A DNA stretch of 64,000 nucleotides from Streptacidiphilus neutrinimicus (GCF_000787815.1 NZ_BBPO01000013.1:23197-87196); one strand, 5' to 3'; counted from the stretch's first letter, positions 14,707-25,450 are shown. Translations and numbers: made by a program. The notes: a model not told the origin generated them from the letters alone.

Positions 14707-15602
14707 GCGACAGGACCGGCGAGGCGCCCACCACCCTCGCCCAACTCGTGGGGGATGTCGACGACTTCTTCCAGAACCACTGGGGCAGCCAGCCCGTGGT
14801 GTTCCGCTCCTCGGCCGAGCTGCCGGCGCTGATCAGCGAGGAGGAGATGTGGGAGGAGCTGGACTGCGGTCTGCTGATCCGGCCCTACTTCACCGCCTTC
14901 GACGAGGGCGTGCGCAGCGCGGTGTCCGACATGACCCGCCGCCGCCACATCGCCGGACACGTCATCCCCGGCTACGTCAACGAGAAGCACATCCGTGAGG
15001 AGTTCGCGGCCGGCGGCACGTTCAAGTTCAGCCAGGCCGAGCACTGGCACCCGCGGATCAGGGCTCTGGTGAAGGGCCTGGAGCCGGAGTTCCGCGCGGG
15101 GCTCGAAGCGTTCGTCTTCCTCAGCCCGCCCGGCAAGACCGCGATCGCCGCCCACATGGACGGGGCGCACGTCTTCGTGCTCCAGGTGGCGGGGATCAAG
15201 GACTGGGTCGTCGGGCGGCTCGACGAGACCTCGATCAGCGACTCCACCCGCTACACGGGCGGGGTGATCCCGGCCGACCGCCGGGTGGAGGTGACCCTGC
15301 GTCCCGGCGACGTCCTCTACATGCCGCACGGCACCCCGCACTCCGCCACCGCGCGGCTGGGCAACTCGATCCACGTGGCGATCACCATCGAGGAGCCGAG
15401 CACCCAGGACCTCGCCCAGGTCTTCCTCGCCGAACTCCTCGACGACCCGCGCTACGTGGAGCTGACCGAGCAGCACCACCAGCAGACGCCCGCCGAGCGG
15501 TTCGCCGCGCTGCGCGCCGTGCTGACAGACCGTCTGGAGAATGCCGAGGGCGGCCAGGTGCTCAAGTCCGCGGTGCGGCTGAAGGCGGAGCACCTCGGGT
15601 AG
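14703..15602 (+). CDS. JmjC/cupin-4 type Fe(II)/2-oxoglutarate oxygenase 2
   Basis: 299 residues, ATG overlapping the upstream TGA, so coupled. The same fold as its neighbour: FFQNHWGSQPVVFRSS near the N-terminus, H151-x-D153 in AAHMDGAHVFVLQVAGIKDW, K166, and distal H213 in GDVLYMPHGTPHSA. The two proteins are clearly diverged, so they may act in sequence, on different residues, or as a heterodimer (YcfD-type enzymes dimerise). The C-terminal 70 residues form a helical domain like that of ribosomal oxygenases. Confidence 0.85.
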   Translation: MSDRTGEAPTTLAQLVGDVDDFFQNHWGSQPVVFRSSAELPALISEEEMWEELDCGLLIRPYFTAFDEGVRSAVSDMTRRRHIAGHVIPGYVNEKHIREEFAAGGTFKFSQAEHWHPRIRALVKGLEPEFRAGLEAFVFLSPPGKTAIAAHMDGAHVFVLQVAGIKDWVVGRLDETSISDSTRYTGGVIPADRRVEVTLRPGDVLYMPHGTPHSATARLGNSIHVAITIEEPSTQDLAQVFLAELLDDPRYVELTEQHHQQTPAERFAALRAVLTDRLENAEGGQVLKSAVRLKAEHLG

Positions 15603-15612
15603 GACCGCTCCC

Positions 15613-16194
15613 ATGGACATCCACAACCGGACCGGCGGCAACCCGGGCGACGGCGACGGGCGCGGCGGCGACGAGGTCACGCTGCGCCCGGTGACCGCCG
15701 AGGATCTGGACCGCTTCGACGCGGAGTTCGCCGGGCCCGAAGGGCCGGGGCCCTACCAGTGGTTCGGCTGGACGCCGACCCTGCGCCTACGCGAACTGCA
15801 CGCCCAGCGCGGGCTGCTGGGCGGCGACGAGAACATGCTGTCGGTGACGGCGGGCGGGGAGCTGGCCGGGCGCGTCGAGTGGTTCCGCCGCGCGTGGGGG
15901 CGCGCCGACACCTCCTGGTGCTGGGAGATCGCCATCGGCCTCTTCCCGGGAGCCCGCGGCAAGGGCATCGGCACGGAGGCGCAACGGCGGCTGGCGGCCT
16001 ACCTGTTCACCCACACCAGGGTCGAGCGGATCCAGGTGACCACGGACGCCGACAACGTCCCCGAGCAGCGGGCCCTCGAGAAGGCGGGCTTCCGTCTGGA
16101 GGGCAGGCTGCGTCGCGCGCAGTGGCGCGCCGGGGACTGGCACGATCAGTTGATCTTTTCGCTCCTCCGTCCGGAGTGGTCGGAGGCACCCTAA
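15613..16194 (+). CDS. RimJ/RimL-type GNAT acetyltransferase
   Basis: 193 residues, ATG 15613, ten bases after the oxygenase stop. It has EVTLRPVTAEDLDRFDAEFA at the start of the fold, motif A GARGKGIGTEAQRRLAAYLF, and NVPEQRALEKAGFRLEGRLR, the RimJ/RimL type ending. This group acetylates N-terminal amines of proteins or amines of small molecules. Here it could cap the peptide or protect the producer. It is fused to no other domain. Confidence 0.85.
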   Translation: MDIHNRTGGNPGDGDGRGGDEVTLRPVTAEDLDRFDAEFAGPEGPGPYQWFGWTPTLRLRELHAQRGLLGGDENMLSVTAGGELAGRVEWFRRAWGRADTSWCWEIAIGLFPGARGKGIGTEAQRRLAAYLFTHTRVERIQVTTDADNVPEQRALEKAGFRLEGRLRRAQWRAGDWHDQLIFSLLRPEWSEAP

Positions 16195-16219
16195 CCACCG
16201 CGACGTCCGGGAGGCCGAT

Positions 16220-17515
16220 GTGCGATCCCTGCTCACGTCCCTGCAGGGCCCCATGCGGACGCTGGCCCTGCTGCACGGCATCGACGGCGTCGGCGGCGGC
16301 TTCTTCGTCGCGGGGGTCGCGGTCTACCTCACGCAGGTGACCCACCTGAGCGCGGAGCAGATCGGCACCGGCCTCACCGTGGGCGGGCTGATGGGGCTGA
16401 CGGCGCCGGTGATGTCCGGGGCTTTGGCCGACACCCTCGGCGCGCGCAGGCATCTGGCCGGACGCCTGGTCGTGCTCGGCTGCGGCTTCCTGGTCTATCC
16501 GGCGGTGAGCGCGGCCTGGCAGTTCTACCTGCTGGCCGGGTTCCTCGGGGCGCTGCAGTTCGGCCTGGGCCCGTCGTTCGTGGCGCTCATCGCGGAGTTC
16601 GCCCCCGAGGAGACGCGGGTGACGACCCGGGCGGCGATCCGCGCCGTCGGCAACGCCAGCATGGGCCTGGGCACGCTGGCCGCCGCGTTGCTCGCCGCCC
16701 TCGGCAGCCACCCGATGCTCCAGCTCTTTCCGCTGGTGAACGGCGCCTCGTTCGTCGTCGCGGGGCTGCTGGTGCTGCGGCTGCCGAGGACCGAGGTCCG
16801 CCCGGGCCCGGGGGGAGGGCTGCGACTGGTGGCGCTGCGCGACCGGCGCCTGCAGCGGGTGGTCGCCGTCAACGCGCTGCTCGGCCTGCACGACACCGTG
16901 CTGAGCATCGGCATCCCGCTGTGGATCATCGTCGGGACCCACCTGCCCAAGGCGACGATCCCGCTGCTGATCGGCCTGAACACGGTGCTCGTGGTACTGC
17001 TGCAGATGCGCTTCGCCCGGGGCGCGGAGGAGCTTTCGGGCGCAGCCCGGGTGGCCCGGCGCGCGGGGCTGGCCGGGGCCGCGGGCTGCCTGCCGCTGGC
17101 GGTCTCCGGGGCCGTGCCGCTGTGGGCCGCGGCGGCCCTGGTCGTGCTGGCGCTGGTCCTGGTCACCGCTGCCGAACTGTGGCACTCGGCGAGCGCGTTC
17201 AGCCTGGGCTTCGCGGTCGCGCCGGAGGAGCGGCGCAGCGAGTACCTGGGCGCGTTCCAGCTCTACCACAGCCTGCAGACGGTGCTCGGCCCGTTGCTGC
17301 TCGCGGCGCTGGTCGGAACCGGCCACGGCGGCGGCTGGCTGGTGGTGGCCGCCCTGTTCGGTGCGGCCGGGCTGCTGGTGCCCCCGATCGTCGCGGGCAT
17401 CCGGCCGCAGGAGCGGCAGCAGGATCACGGGCAGGAACAGGAGCGGGAGCGGGCCGCCGCGCCAGCGGATGAGCGCGCGCCCGCCTCCGTCGCGGCCGCG
17501 CCGTCCGAGTCGTAG
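16220..17515 (+). CDS. MFS transporter, probable exporter of the peptide cluster
   Basis: 431 residues. GTG 16220 with GGGAGG five bases upstream. There are about twelve hydrophobic segments, an early GALADTLGARRHLAGR loop (the MFS motif A position between TM2 and TM3) and a charged Arg/Glu/Ala-rich tail of about 35 residues. It sits between the two acetyltransferase genes on the same strand, 25 and 31 bases away, so a role in product export or self-protection is likely. A general drug exporter is the alternative. Confidence 0.8.
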   Translation: MRSLLTSLQGPMRTLALLHGIDGVGGGFFVAGVAVYLTQVTHLSAEQIGTGLTVGGLMGLTAPVMSGALADTLGARRHLAGRLVVLGCGFLVYPAVSAAWQFYLLAGFLGALQFGLGPSFVALIAEFAPEETRVTTRAAIRAVGNASMGLGTLAAALLAALGSHPMLQLFPLVNGASFVVAGLLVLRLPRTEVRPGPGGGLRLVALRDRRLQRVVAVNALLGLHDTVLSIGIPLWIIVGTHLPKATIPLLIGLNTVLVVLLQMRFARGAEELSGAARVARRAGLAGAAGCLPLAVSGAVPLWAAAALVVLALVLVTAAELWHSASAFSLGFAVAPEERRSEYLGAFQLYHSLQTVLGPLLLAALVGTGHGGGWLVVAALFGAAGLLVPPIVAGIRPQERQQDHGQEQERERAAAPADERAPASVAAAPSES

Positions 17516-17546
17516 CGGCCGCCGACCCGACCGAGGAGGACGTCCC

Positions 17547-18428
17547 GTGCTGCACCCCGCCGCCGAAGAAGGCACGCCGGGCCCCTTCGGGCGCCGCGCG
17601 CTGACGGAGGATCTGGAGGCCCTCGGCCTGCGCCGCGGCGACACGGTGATCGTGCACTGCTCGCTGCGCTCGCTGGGCTGGACGATCGGCGGAGGCGTCG
17701 CCCTGCTGGTCGCGCTCCGCGACGCCCTCGGACCGCAGGGGACCGTGGTGGTGCCGACGTTCACCACCTACCTGTGCGATCCGGCCACCTGGGTCCGCCG
17801 CCGGGTCCCCGAGGAGTGGTGGCCACGGATCCGTGCGAGCCTGCCGCCCTTCGACCCCGAGGTGCATCCCGCACAGCCGAGCCTCGGCCGGTTCCCGGAG
17901 CTGGTGCGAGCCTGCCGGACCGCGCGTCGCTCCGCCCACCCGCTCTACTCCTTCGCGGCGTTGGGACCCGCGGCACAGGAGGTCCTGGCCCCGCACCCGC
18001 TCGACTACGGACTGGGCGCCGGCGGCCCGCTCGGCGCGCTGCTGCGGCTCAACGCCCGGGTGCTGCTGCTGGGCGTCGGCTGGGACAAGGCCACGCTGCT
18101 GCACCTGCCGGAGCACCTGACCGACTTCCGCGGCCGCCGCAGCCACGTCATCGCGGTGCCCGAGGCTGGCGCCGACGGCGCGACCAGGTGGCGGGAGACC
18201 ACGCAACTGGTGATGTACGAAGGCGACTTCCCCGCGGTCGCGGACTCCCTGCGCGGTGCGGCCGCGCCGCGTCTGGGCCGCGTCGGGGCGGCGGAGGCCA
18301 GGCTCTGCGAGGGCCGGCCCCTGGTGGACGCGGCCTGCCTCCGGATGGCGCGGCACCGGGACTTCACCCGCTCGGCGATGGGCCCGCACCTCGTCGGGAT
18401 CGCTCCCGCGCCTGCGGCCGCGCTGTAG
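17547..18428 (+). CDS. AAC(3)-fold (antibiotic N-acetyltransferase family) acetyltransferase
   Basis: 293 residues. GTG 17547 follows GAGGAGG (17533-17539). Family marks are GDTVIVHCSLRSLGWTIGGG at about residues 30-50, GTVVVPTFTTYL, RSAHPLYSFAALGPAA and LLLGVGWDKATLLHLPEHL, the usual order for AAC(3)/YokD-type enzymes, which acetylate an amine with acetyl-CoA. The family includes aminoglycoside resistance enzymes but also biosynthetic ones. In this cluster a tailoring or self-resistance role on the peptide product is more plausible than aminoglycoside resistance. It is the last gene of the run. Confidence 0.85.
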   Translation: MLHPAAEEGTPGPFGRRALTEDLEALGLRRGDTVIVHCSLRSLGWTIGGGVALLVALRDALGPQGTVVVPTFTTYLCDPATWVRRRVPEEWWPRIRASLPPFDPEVHPAQPSLGRFPELVRACRTARRSAHPLYSFAALGPAAQEVLAPHPLDYGLGAGGPLGALLRLNARVLLLGVGWDKATLLHLPEHLTDFRGRRSHVIAVPEAGADGATRWRETTQLVMYEGDFPAVADSLRGAAAPRLGRVGAAEARLCEGRPLVDAACLRMARHRDFTRSAMGPHLVGIAPAPAAAL

Positions 18429-18634
18429 CGGGCGGCCCTCGGGCGTCACGCCGGAGCGCGGAAGCCCGGGTAGCCGAGGATGCGCGGGCGCTCGGCCGGG
18501 TTGCTGCCCCCCGGCAGGACTGATCCGCCCGCGCCGACGGCGTCGGAGCCGCGGTGGCTATTGACTTCTCCACCTCCCGGGGCGAGATTCCAGTTCCCGC
18601 CGCCGCGTGACCGGGCCGAGCACACCTCCGTTGA

Positions 18635-20341
<1,707 letters not shown>

Positions 20342-20354
20342 GCCGAGGGCCGAC

Positions 20355-21056
20355 TCACCGACGTTCGGGGAGGCCGCTGAGCATGGCCTTGAAGCGCTCC
20401 GAGAGTCGCCGCTTCGAGGCGCGGCGCTCGGCGCGCGCCCGCTTGGCGCCGCCCTCGCGGTAGAAGCGGCGGAACCACGGCGAGCCCGGGTAGCCGAGCC
20501 GCAGCGCGCCCCACAGCGCCAGGAAGGGGAACAGCACGCCGGCGACGCCCAGGAAGTACCGCCCCTTGAGGACGGAGACCACCGACAGGGCGCAGTTGAT
20601 CAGGATGAAGGTGACGAACAACCAGGTCCCCTCCCCCGGCTGCCGCGAGAAGGGATTGGAGACCAGCAGCCCGATCCCCCCGAGGGCCGCGACGCCGACG
20701 ACGGTGTCGACGGACTTGCGGCCCTCGTCCGCCCAGTAGACGTCGGACAGGTGCAGCCACAGCGCGTACTCGTCCAGCGTGAGTGCCGCGCCGACGCCGA
20801 ACGCGGCCGCCACGCAGTCACGGAACAGGCCGTGCGGCACGGCGAGGAAGACCACCACCCCGGAGACCAGCAGCAGGAAGATGCCCGGCACGAGATGGTG
20901 GACGTGGACCTCCCCCACCGCGACGTTCCCGAAGGGCCCGCGGCCGGAGCGGATCAGGCGCACGATCAGACGGGTGAGCGTGAAGGTGAGCACGAAGGCC
21001 ACCAGCATGAAGAGCAGGGCGGTGCGTCCGGTTCCGAAATGCAGGGGCAGTTGCAT
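20355..21056 (-). CDS. Conserved integral membrane protein
   Basis: 233 residues, ATG 21056. It has about six hydrophobic segments, an N-terminal LLFMLVAFVLTFTLTRLIVR helix, a conserved GEVHVHHLVPGIFLLL stretch and ALTLDEYALWLHLSDVYW in the middle, and a basic C-terminal tail (REGGAKRARAERRASKRRLS). The paired His in VHVHH and the acidic LDEYALW could bind metal. The family is common in streptomycetes; its role is not known to me. It converges with the oxidase gene ten bases away and lies downstream of serB. Confidence 0.75.
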   Translation of the reverse strand: MQLPLHFGTGRTALLFMLVAFVLTFTLTRLIVRLIRSGRGPFGNVAVGEVHVHHLVPGIFLLLVSGVVVFLAVPHGLFRDCVAAAFGVGAALTLDEYALWLHLSDVYWADEGRKSVDTVVGVAALGGIGLLVSNPFSRQPGEGTWLFVTFILINCALSVVSVLKGRYFLGVAGVLFPFLALWGALRLGYPGSPWFRRFYREGGAKRARAERRASKRRLSERFKAMLSGLPERR

Positions 21057-21091
21057 CCCTCGATGGTGGCCGGACGCCCCGGCCGGGTCGG

Positions 21092-22360
21092 CTACGGCGC
21101 GCCGACCTCGGTGTCCTCGTCGAACCCGGCCTCCTCGGCGTTCTCCACGACCTCCTCGACCTCCTCGACCTCCTCGCGCGAGATGCCGAGCAGGTAGAGC
21201 ACGGTGTCCAGGAACGGGACGTTCACCGCGGTGTGCGCGGCCTCGCGGACCACCGGCTTGGCGTTGAACGCGACGCCGAGCCCGGCCGTGTTCAGCATGT
21301 CCAGGTCGTTGGCGCCGTCGCCGATCGCCACGGTCTGCTCCAGCGGCACGTCCGCCTCGGCGGCGAAGCGGCGCAGCATGGCGGCCTTGCCGGCCCGGTC
21401 CACGATGTCGCCGACGACGCGGCCGGTGAAGCGGCCGTCCTCCACCTCGAGGGTGTTCGCGGCGGCGAAGTCCAGCCCGAGCCGCTCCGCCAGGTCGTCG
21501 GTGACCTGGGTGAAGCCGCCGGACACGATGCCGACCTGGTAGCCGAGGCGCTTGAGCGTCCGGATCAGCGTGCGCGCGCCCGGCGTCAGCCGGACCTCGG
21601 AGCGGACCTTGTCCACCACGTTCGCGTCCAGGCCCGCGAGCAGGGCGACGCGGGCCCGCAGCGACTCGGCGAAGTCCAGCTCGCCGCGCATCGCGGCAGC
21701 GGTGACCTCGGCGACCTTCTCCTCGCAGCCGGCGTGGGCGGCGAAGAGCTCGATCACCTCGTCCTGGATCAGCGTCGAGTCCACGTCCATGACGACCAGC
21801 CGCTTGGCCTTGCGCTGCAGCCCCGACGCCACGACGGCCACGTCCACGCGCTGTGCGGCCGCCTCCGGCGCGAGCGCCGCCCGCAGCACCTCCGTCGGCA
21901 CGCCGGACACGGCGAGCTCGACGGCGGTCACCGGGTACTTCGCAAGGCGGAAGACGCGGTCGATGTTGCCGCCGGTCTCGGTGATGTGCGTGCTGAGCGC
22001 GGCGATGGCGCTCGCGGGGAGGGGGTTGCCGAGGATGGTGACGTGGGAGCGCCCCTCGCCGCGGGGGCGGTTGTCGCCGCGGCCGGAGATCACTTCGGCG
22101 TCGAGGTGACTGCTCTCGGCCCACTGGTGGACCTGGGCCCGCAGCTCGCCGTCGTTGGGCGGTGCGGTCACGAGCGCGCAGAGGACTATCCGCCCCCGGG
22201 TCACGACCTGCTCGAAGTCGACGACGTCGACGTCGTACTCGGCGAGCGTGGCGAACAGCCCCGAGGTGAGGCCGGGGCGGTCCTTGCCGAAGACCTTGAC
22301 GAGAAGGGTCGGCTTGTCCGGATCGAGGCTGGCTGCGGTGGCGGCAGTCTTAGCGTTCAT
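21092..22360 (-). CDS. serB: Phosphoserine phosphatase with N-terminal ACT domains
   Basis: 422 residues. ATG 22360 is chosen because homology (LLVKVFGKDRPGLTSGLFAT) starts just after it. Residues 18-170 form two ACT-like domains. The HAD phosphatase starts at VVMDVDSTLIQDE (catalytic DVDST 192-196), with GIVSGGFTQV and IGDGANDLDML as motifs II-IV. It catalyses the last step of serine synthesis from phosphoserine. The protein ends in an unusual acidic tail (EEVEEVEEVVENAEEAGFDE). It is divergent from yaaA; the 213-base space holds both promoters. Confidence 0.93.
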   Translation of the reverse strand: MNAKTAATAASLDPDKPTLLVKVFGKDRPGLTSGLFATLAEYDVDVVDFEQVVTRGRIVLCALVTAPPNDGELRAQVHQWAESSHLDAEVISGRGDNRPRGEGRSHVTILGNPLPASAIAALSTHITETGGNIDRVFRLAKYPVTAVELAVSGVPTEVLRAALAPEAAAQRVDVAVVASGLQRKAKRLVVMDVDSTLIQDEVIELFAAHAGCEEKVAEVTAAAMRGELDFAESLRARVALLAGLDANVVDKVRSEVRLTPGARTLIRTLKRLGYQVGIVSGGFTQVTDDLAERLGLDFAAANTLEVEDGRFTGRVVGDIVDRAGKAAMLRRFAAEADVPLEQTVAIGDGANDLDMLNTAGLGVAFNAKPVVREAAHTAVNVPFLDTVLYLLGISREEVEEVEEVVENAEEAGFDEDTEVGAP

Positions 22361-22573
22361 GGTGCCTCCAAGGCTACCGAGTACGGCTCGCCGCCCGAAC
22401 GCCCGTCCCGCCACCCGGACAGGCGCCTGCACCGTTCCTCGATGCGCCCTCCAGCGGCGCGCGGCGCCGCTGAGGTGCGGCTCCGCGCGAGCGCCGATGA
22501 GGCGGCCGGACGGGCCCCCGGAGCCAGGCCCTAGAGTTGTCGGCGGGAAGACCGTGTCTGGAGGAGTCGCTCA

Positions 22574-23368
22574 GTGCTGGTGCTGTTGCCGCCGTCGGAG
22601 GGCAAGGCCGCGACCGGGGAGGGAGCGCCGCTCGATCTCGGGTCGCTCGTGCTGCCCGGTCTGACCGGGGCGCGGGAGGCCGTGCTGGACGCGCTGGTCG
22701 CACTCTGCCGGGGGGACGAGGGGACCGCGCTGGAGGTGCTCGGGATCAGCGAGGGCCTGCGCGGCGAGCTGGCGCGCAACGCGGACCTCCGCACCGCGGC
22801 CGCGCTGCCCGCGGGCGGGCTGTACACGGGCGTGCTCTACGACAACCTCGGCCTGGCCGACCTCGCGCCGCAGGCGCGTGCCCGCGCCGAGGAGAGCGTG
22901 GTGGTGTTCTCGGGCCTGTGGGGCGTCGTGCGGATCACCGACCGGATCCCGCCGTACCGCTGCTCCGGCGGGACCAAGCTGCCGCCGCTCGGCGGCCTCG
23001 GCGCGCACTGGCGCAGGCCGATGGCCGCCGCGATGCCGGAGCTCGCCGGGGAGGGCCTCGTGCTGGACCTGCGGTCCTCCGCGTACGCGGCGCTGTGGAA
23101 GCCGACCGGGGAGGTCGCGGCGCGCACCGCGACGGTCCGGGTGCTGCACGAGCGGGTCGTGGGCGGGGTGACCAAGCGCTCCGTCGTCAGCCACTTCAAC
23201 AAGGCGACCAAGGGCCGCCTGCTGCGGCAGCTGCTGGAGTCGGGCGCGGCGCCGGCCTCGCCCGCGGAGCTGGCGGAGGCGCTGCGAGACGCGAAGTTCA
23301 CGGTGGAGGCGCAGCCGCCCACGGGCGGGAAGCCGTGGGCGCTGGACGTGGTCGTCGCCGAGCTCTGA
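22574..23368 (+). CDS. yaaA: YaaA-family peroxide stress protein
   Basis: 264 residues. GTG 22574 follows GGAGGAG. MLVLLPPSEGKA at the start, GLYTGVLYDNLGL, GLWGVVRITDRIPPYR and VVSHFNKATKGRLLRQLL are the family blocks (DUF328/YaaA). In Escherichia coli YaaA limits free iron under peroxide stress and has a DNA-binding helix-hairpin-helix region. It is single, divergent from serB and convergent with the RNase H gene. Confidence 0.9.
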   Translation: MLVLLPPSEGKAATGEGAPLDLGSLVLPGLTGAREAVLDALVALCRGDEGTALEVLGISEGLRGELARNADLRTAAALPAGGLYTGVLYDNLGLADLAPQARARAEESVVVFSGLWGVVRITDRIPPYRCSGGTKLPPLGGLGAHWRRPMAAAMPELAGEGLVLDLRSSAYAALWKPTGEVAARTATVRVLHERVVGGVTKRSVVSHFNKATKGRLLRQLLESGAAPASPAELAEALRDAKFTVEAQPPTGGKPWALDVVVAEL

Positions 23369-23456
23369 CCGTCGCCGTCGCCCGGGGTGACCGAGGTGTG
23401 CGCGTGGTCCGCGTCGACGTCGACGGTGATGAAGTTGTCGGTGGTCGGCTCGCTGG

Positions 23457-24650
23457 TCAGCGCAGATGTGAGGTGTCGTTGAAAAGCCTGAGCGACGCGT
23501 TCCCGTCGGCGTAGAAGGCCACGGCGGAGACGGCCGCCGCGCTGAGCTCCATCCGGTACAGCGCCTCCGTCGGAGCGCCGAGGGCGAGCCGGACGAGGGT
23601 CTTGATCGGCGTCACGTGCGAGACGACCAGGACGGTGCGCCCGGCGTAGCGGGCCAGCAGGCGATCCCGGGCCGCGGCCACCCGGCGGCCGACGGCGACG
23701 AAGCTCTCCCCGTCCGGCGGAGCCGTCCTGGGCGAGGCCAACCAGGCGTTCAGGGCCTCGGGCTGACGCTCCTTCACCTCGGCGAAGGTGAGCCCCTCGA
23801 AGGAGCCGAAGTCGGCCTCGCGCAGGGCCTCCTCGACCCGGACTTCCAGGCCCAGCGCGTCGGCGACCGCCTGCGCGGTCTCCCGGCAGCGCCGCAGCGG
23901 CGAGCTGACGATCGCCTCGATCGTCCCGCGCGCGGCGAAGGACGCGGCGGCGCGCTCGGCCTGCCAGCGACCGCGCTCGGAGAGCGCGGGGTCGCCGCCG
24001 CCGCTGCCGGAGAATCGCTTCTCCGGCGTCAGCGCGGTCTCGCCGTGGCGCAGCAGCACGAGGGTGGTGGGCTTGCCCATGTCCGCGGGCGCGGCCCAGC
24101 CCACCGGGGCGGTGGCCTTCGGCTCGGCGCCCTGATCGGCGGTCGGCTCGGCGGACGCCCCGGAGACGGGTGCGGCGGTGACCGGGGACGCCTGCGGCGG
24201 CGGCTTGGGCTCCCAGGCCCGGCCCGCCTGGCCCGCGTCCATCGCCTCGTTGGCGAGCCGGTCCGCGTGCTTGTTCTCCTTGCGCGGCACCCAGCGGTAC
24301 TGGACCCGCCCGGCCGGGAAGGCCGTACGGGCCTCGGCCGCGAGCGGCTTCATGTCCGGGTGCTTGACCTGCCAGCGGCCGGACATCTGCTCGACCACGA
24401 GCTTGGAGTCCATCCGCACCTCGACCGTGGCCGAGGGGTCGATCGCGGCCGCCGCGCGCAGGCCCGCGATCAGGCCGCGGTACTCCGCCACGTTGTTGGT
24501 GACGCGGCCGAGGTACTCGGCCGCCTCGGCCAGCACCTCGCCGGTGTCGCCGTCGCGCACGACCGCGCCGTAGCCGGCCGGGCCCGGGTTGCCCCGCGAC
24601 CCGCCGTCGGCCTCGACGACGAACCGGCGAGCCTGCCCGCCTTCGGTCAC
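23457..24650 (-). CDS. Bifunctional RNase H / acid phosphatase (histidine phosphatase)
   Basis: 397 residues, GTG 24650. Residues 8-140 are an RNase H1 domain with the DEDD set visible as D15 (VEADGGSRGNPG), E56 (NNVAEYRGL), D81 (RMDSKLV) and D130 (NKHADRLANEA). A Pro/Ala-rich linker (about 140-195) leads to a histidine phosphatase domain starting LVLLRHGETALT (RHG 201-203). The same fusion is Rv2228c of mycobacteria, where the phosphatase part acts on alpha-ribazole-5'-phosphate or related esters. It probably follows the zinc-ribbon gene in one transcript, 46 bases away. Confidence 0.92.
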   Translation of the reverse strand: MTEGGQARRFVVEADGGSRGNPGPAGYGAVVRDGDTGEVLAEAAEYLGRVTNNVAEYRGLIAGLRAAAAIDPSATVEVRMDSKLVVEQMSGRWQVKHPDMKPLAAEARTAFPAGRVQYRWVPRKENKHADRLANEAMDAGQAGRAWEPKPPPQASPVTAAPVSGASAEPTADQGAEPKATAPVGWAAPADMGKPTTLVLLRHGETALTPEKRFSGSGGGDPALSERGRWQAERAAASFAARGTIEAIVSSPLRRCRETAQAVADALGLEVRVEEALREADFGSFEGLTFAEVKERQPEALNAWLASPRTAPPDGESFVAVGRRVAAARDRLLARYAGRTVLVVSHVTPIKTLVRLALGAPTEALYRMELSAAAVSAVAFYADGNASLRLFNDTSHLR

Positions 24651-24696
24651 GGCATCATCGCCGTTCGTGCTCAGCTTCGGCTCCCCAACTGCGCGC

Positions 24697-25440
24697 TCAC
24701 AGACCCGACTCCGAGGTGCGGACGAGGATGCGCCCGCAGTTCTCGCAGCGCACGACCTCGTCCGCGGCGGCGGCGCGCACGGCGCCGAGGTCGGTGATGG
24801 AGAGCTCCACCCGGCAGCCCTCGCAGCGGCGCTGGAAGAGACGCGCCGCGCCGATGCCGGCGTTCTGGGTGCGCAGGCGGATGTAGAGCTTCATCAGGTC
24901 GGCCGGGATGGCCTCGGCCAGGATCTCGCGGTCGCGGGTGATCTTCTCGACCTCGGCGTCGATCGAGCCGTAGGAGGTGTCCCGGCGCTCCTCGGCCTCC
25001 TTGACGGAGCGCTCGGCCTCGTCGCGGCGGGCCGTCATCTCGCTGACGCGGGTCTGCCCCGACTCGACGCGCTCCATGATCTCCAGGACCACGTCCTCCA
25101 GGTCGCTCTGGCGCTTGGCCAGCGAGCCGACCTCGTGCTGGAGGTTGGTGAGGTCCTTGGCGGAGCCGACGGAGCCGGAGTCGAGCAGCTTCTGGTTGCG
25201 CGCGGCACGCTGGCGCACCTGGTCGACGTCCTGCTCGGCCTTGGTGAGCTCACGCTGGGTGTCGCTCAGCTGGGTCTCGGCGGCCACGGTGAGCGAGCGC
25301 AGCTGGGCGAGGTCGGTGGAGCGCTGCTCGATCTCGGCGTGCTCGGGCAGCGTGCGCCGGCGGTGGGCGAGCTGGTCGAGGCGGGAGTCGAGTGCCTGCA
25401 GGTCCAGCAGGCGGATCTGGTCGGCGGGCGCGGCGTTCAG
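24697..25440 (-). CDS. Coiled-coil zinc-ribbon protein (C4-type), probably CTG-started
   Basis: 247 residues. Long coiled coil from about residue 20 to 185 (heptads rich in Glu, Arg, Leu), then a four-Cys ribbon, CEGC and CENC, near the C-terminus. Homologues begin (M/V)NAAPADQIRLLD-; here the matching codon is CTG at 25440-25438, six bases after GAGGAG, and no ATG, GTG or TTG lies nearby in frame. The frame stays open upstream but that part overlaps the Nif3 gene. Its stop-to-start distance from the Nif3 gene is ten bases. The function is unsettled; the family is usually beside Nif3 and RNase H genes, as here. Confidence 0.85.
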   Translation of the reverse strand: MNAAPADQIRLLDLQALDSRLDQLAHRRRTLPEHAEIEQRSTDLAQLRSLTVAAETQLSDTQRELTKAEQDVDQVRQRAARNQKLLDSGSVGSAKDLTNLQHEVGSLAKRQSDLEDVVLEIMERVESGQTRVSEMTARRDEAERSVKEAEERRDTSYGSIDAEVEKITRDREILAEAIPADLMKLYIRLRTQNAGIGAARLFQRRCEGCRVELSITDLGAVRAAAADEVVRCENCGRILVRTSESGL

Positions 25441-25450
25441 TTGGAGCTCC

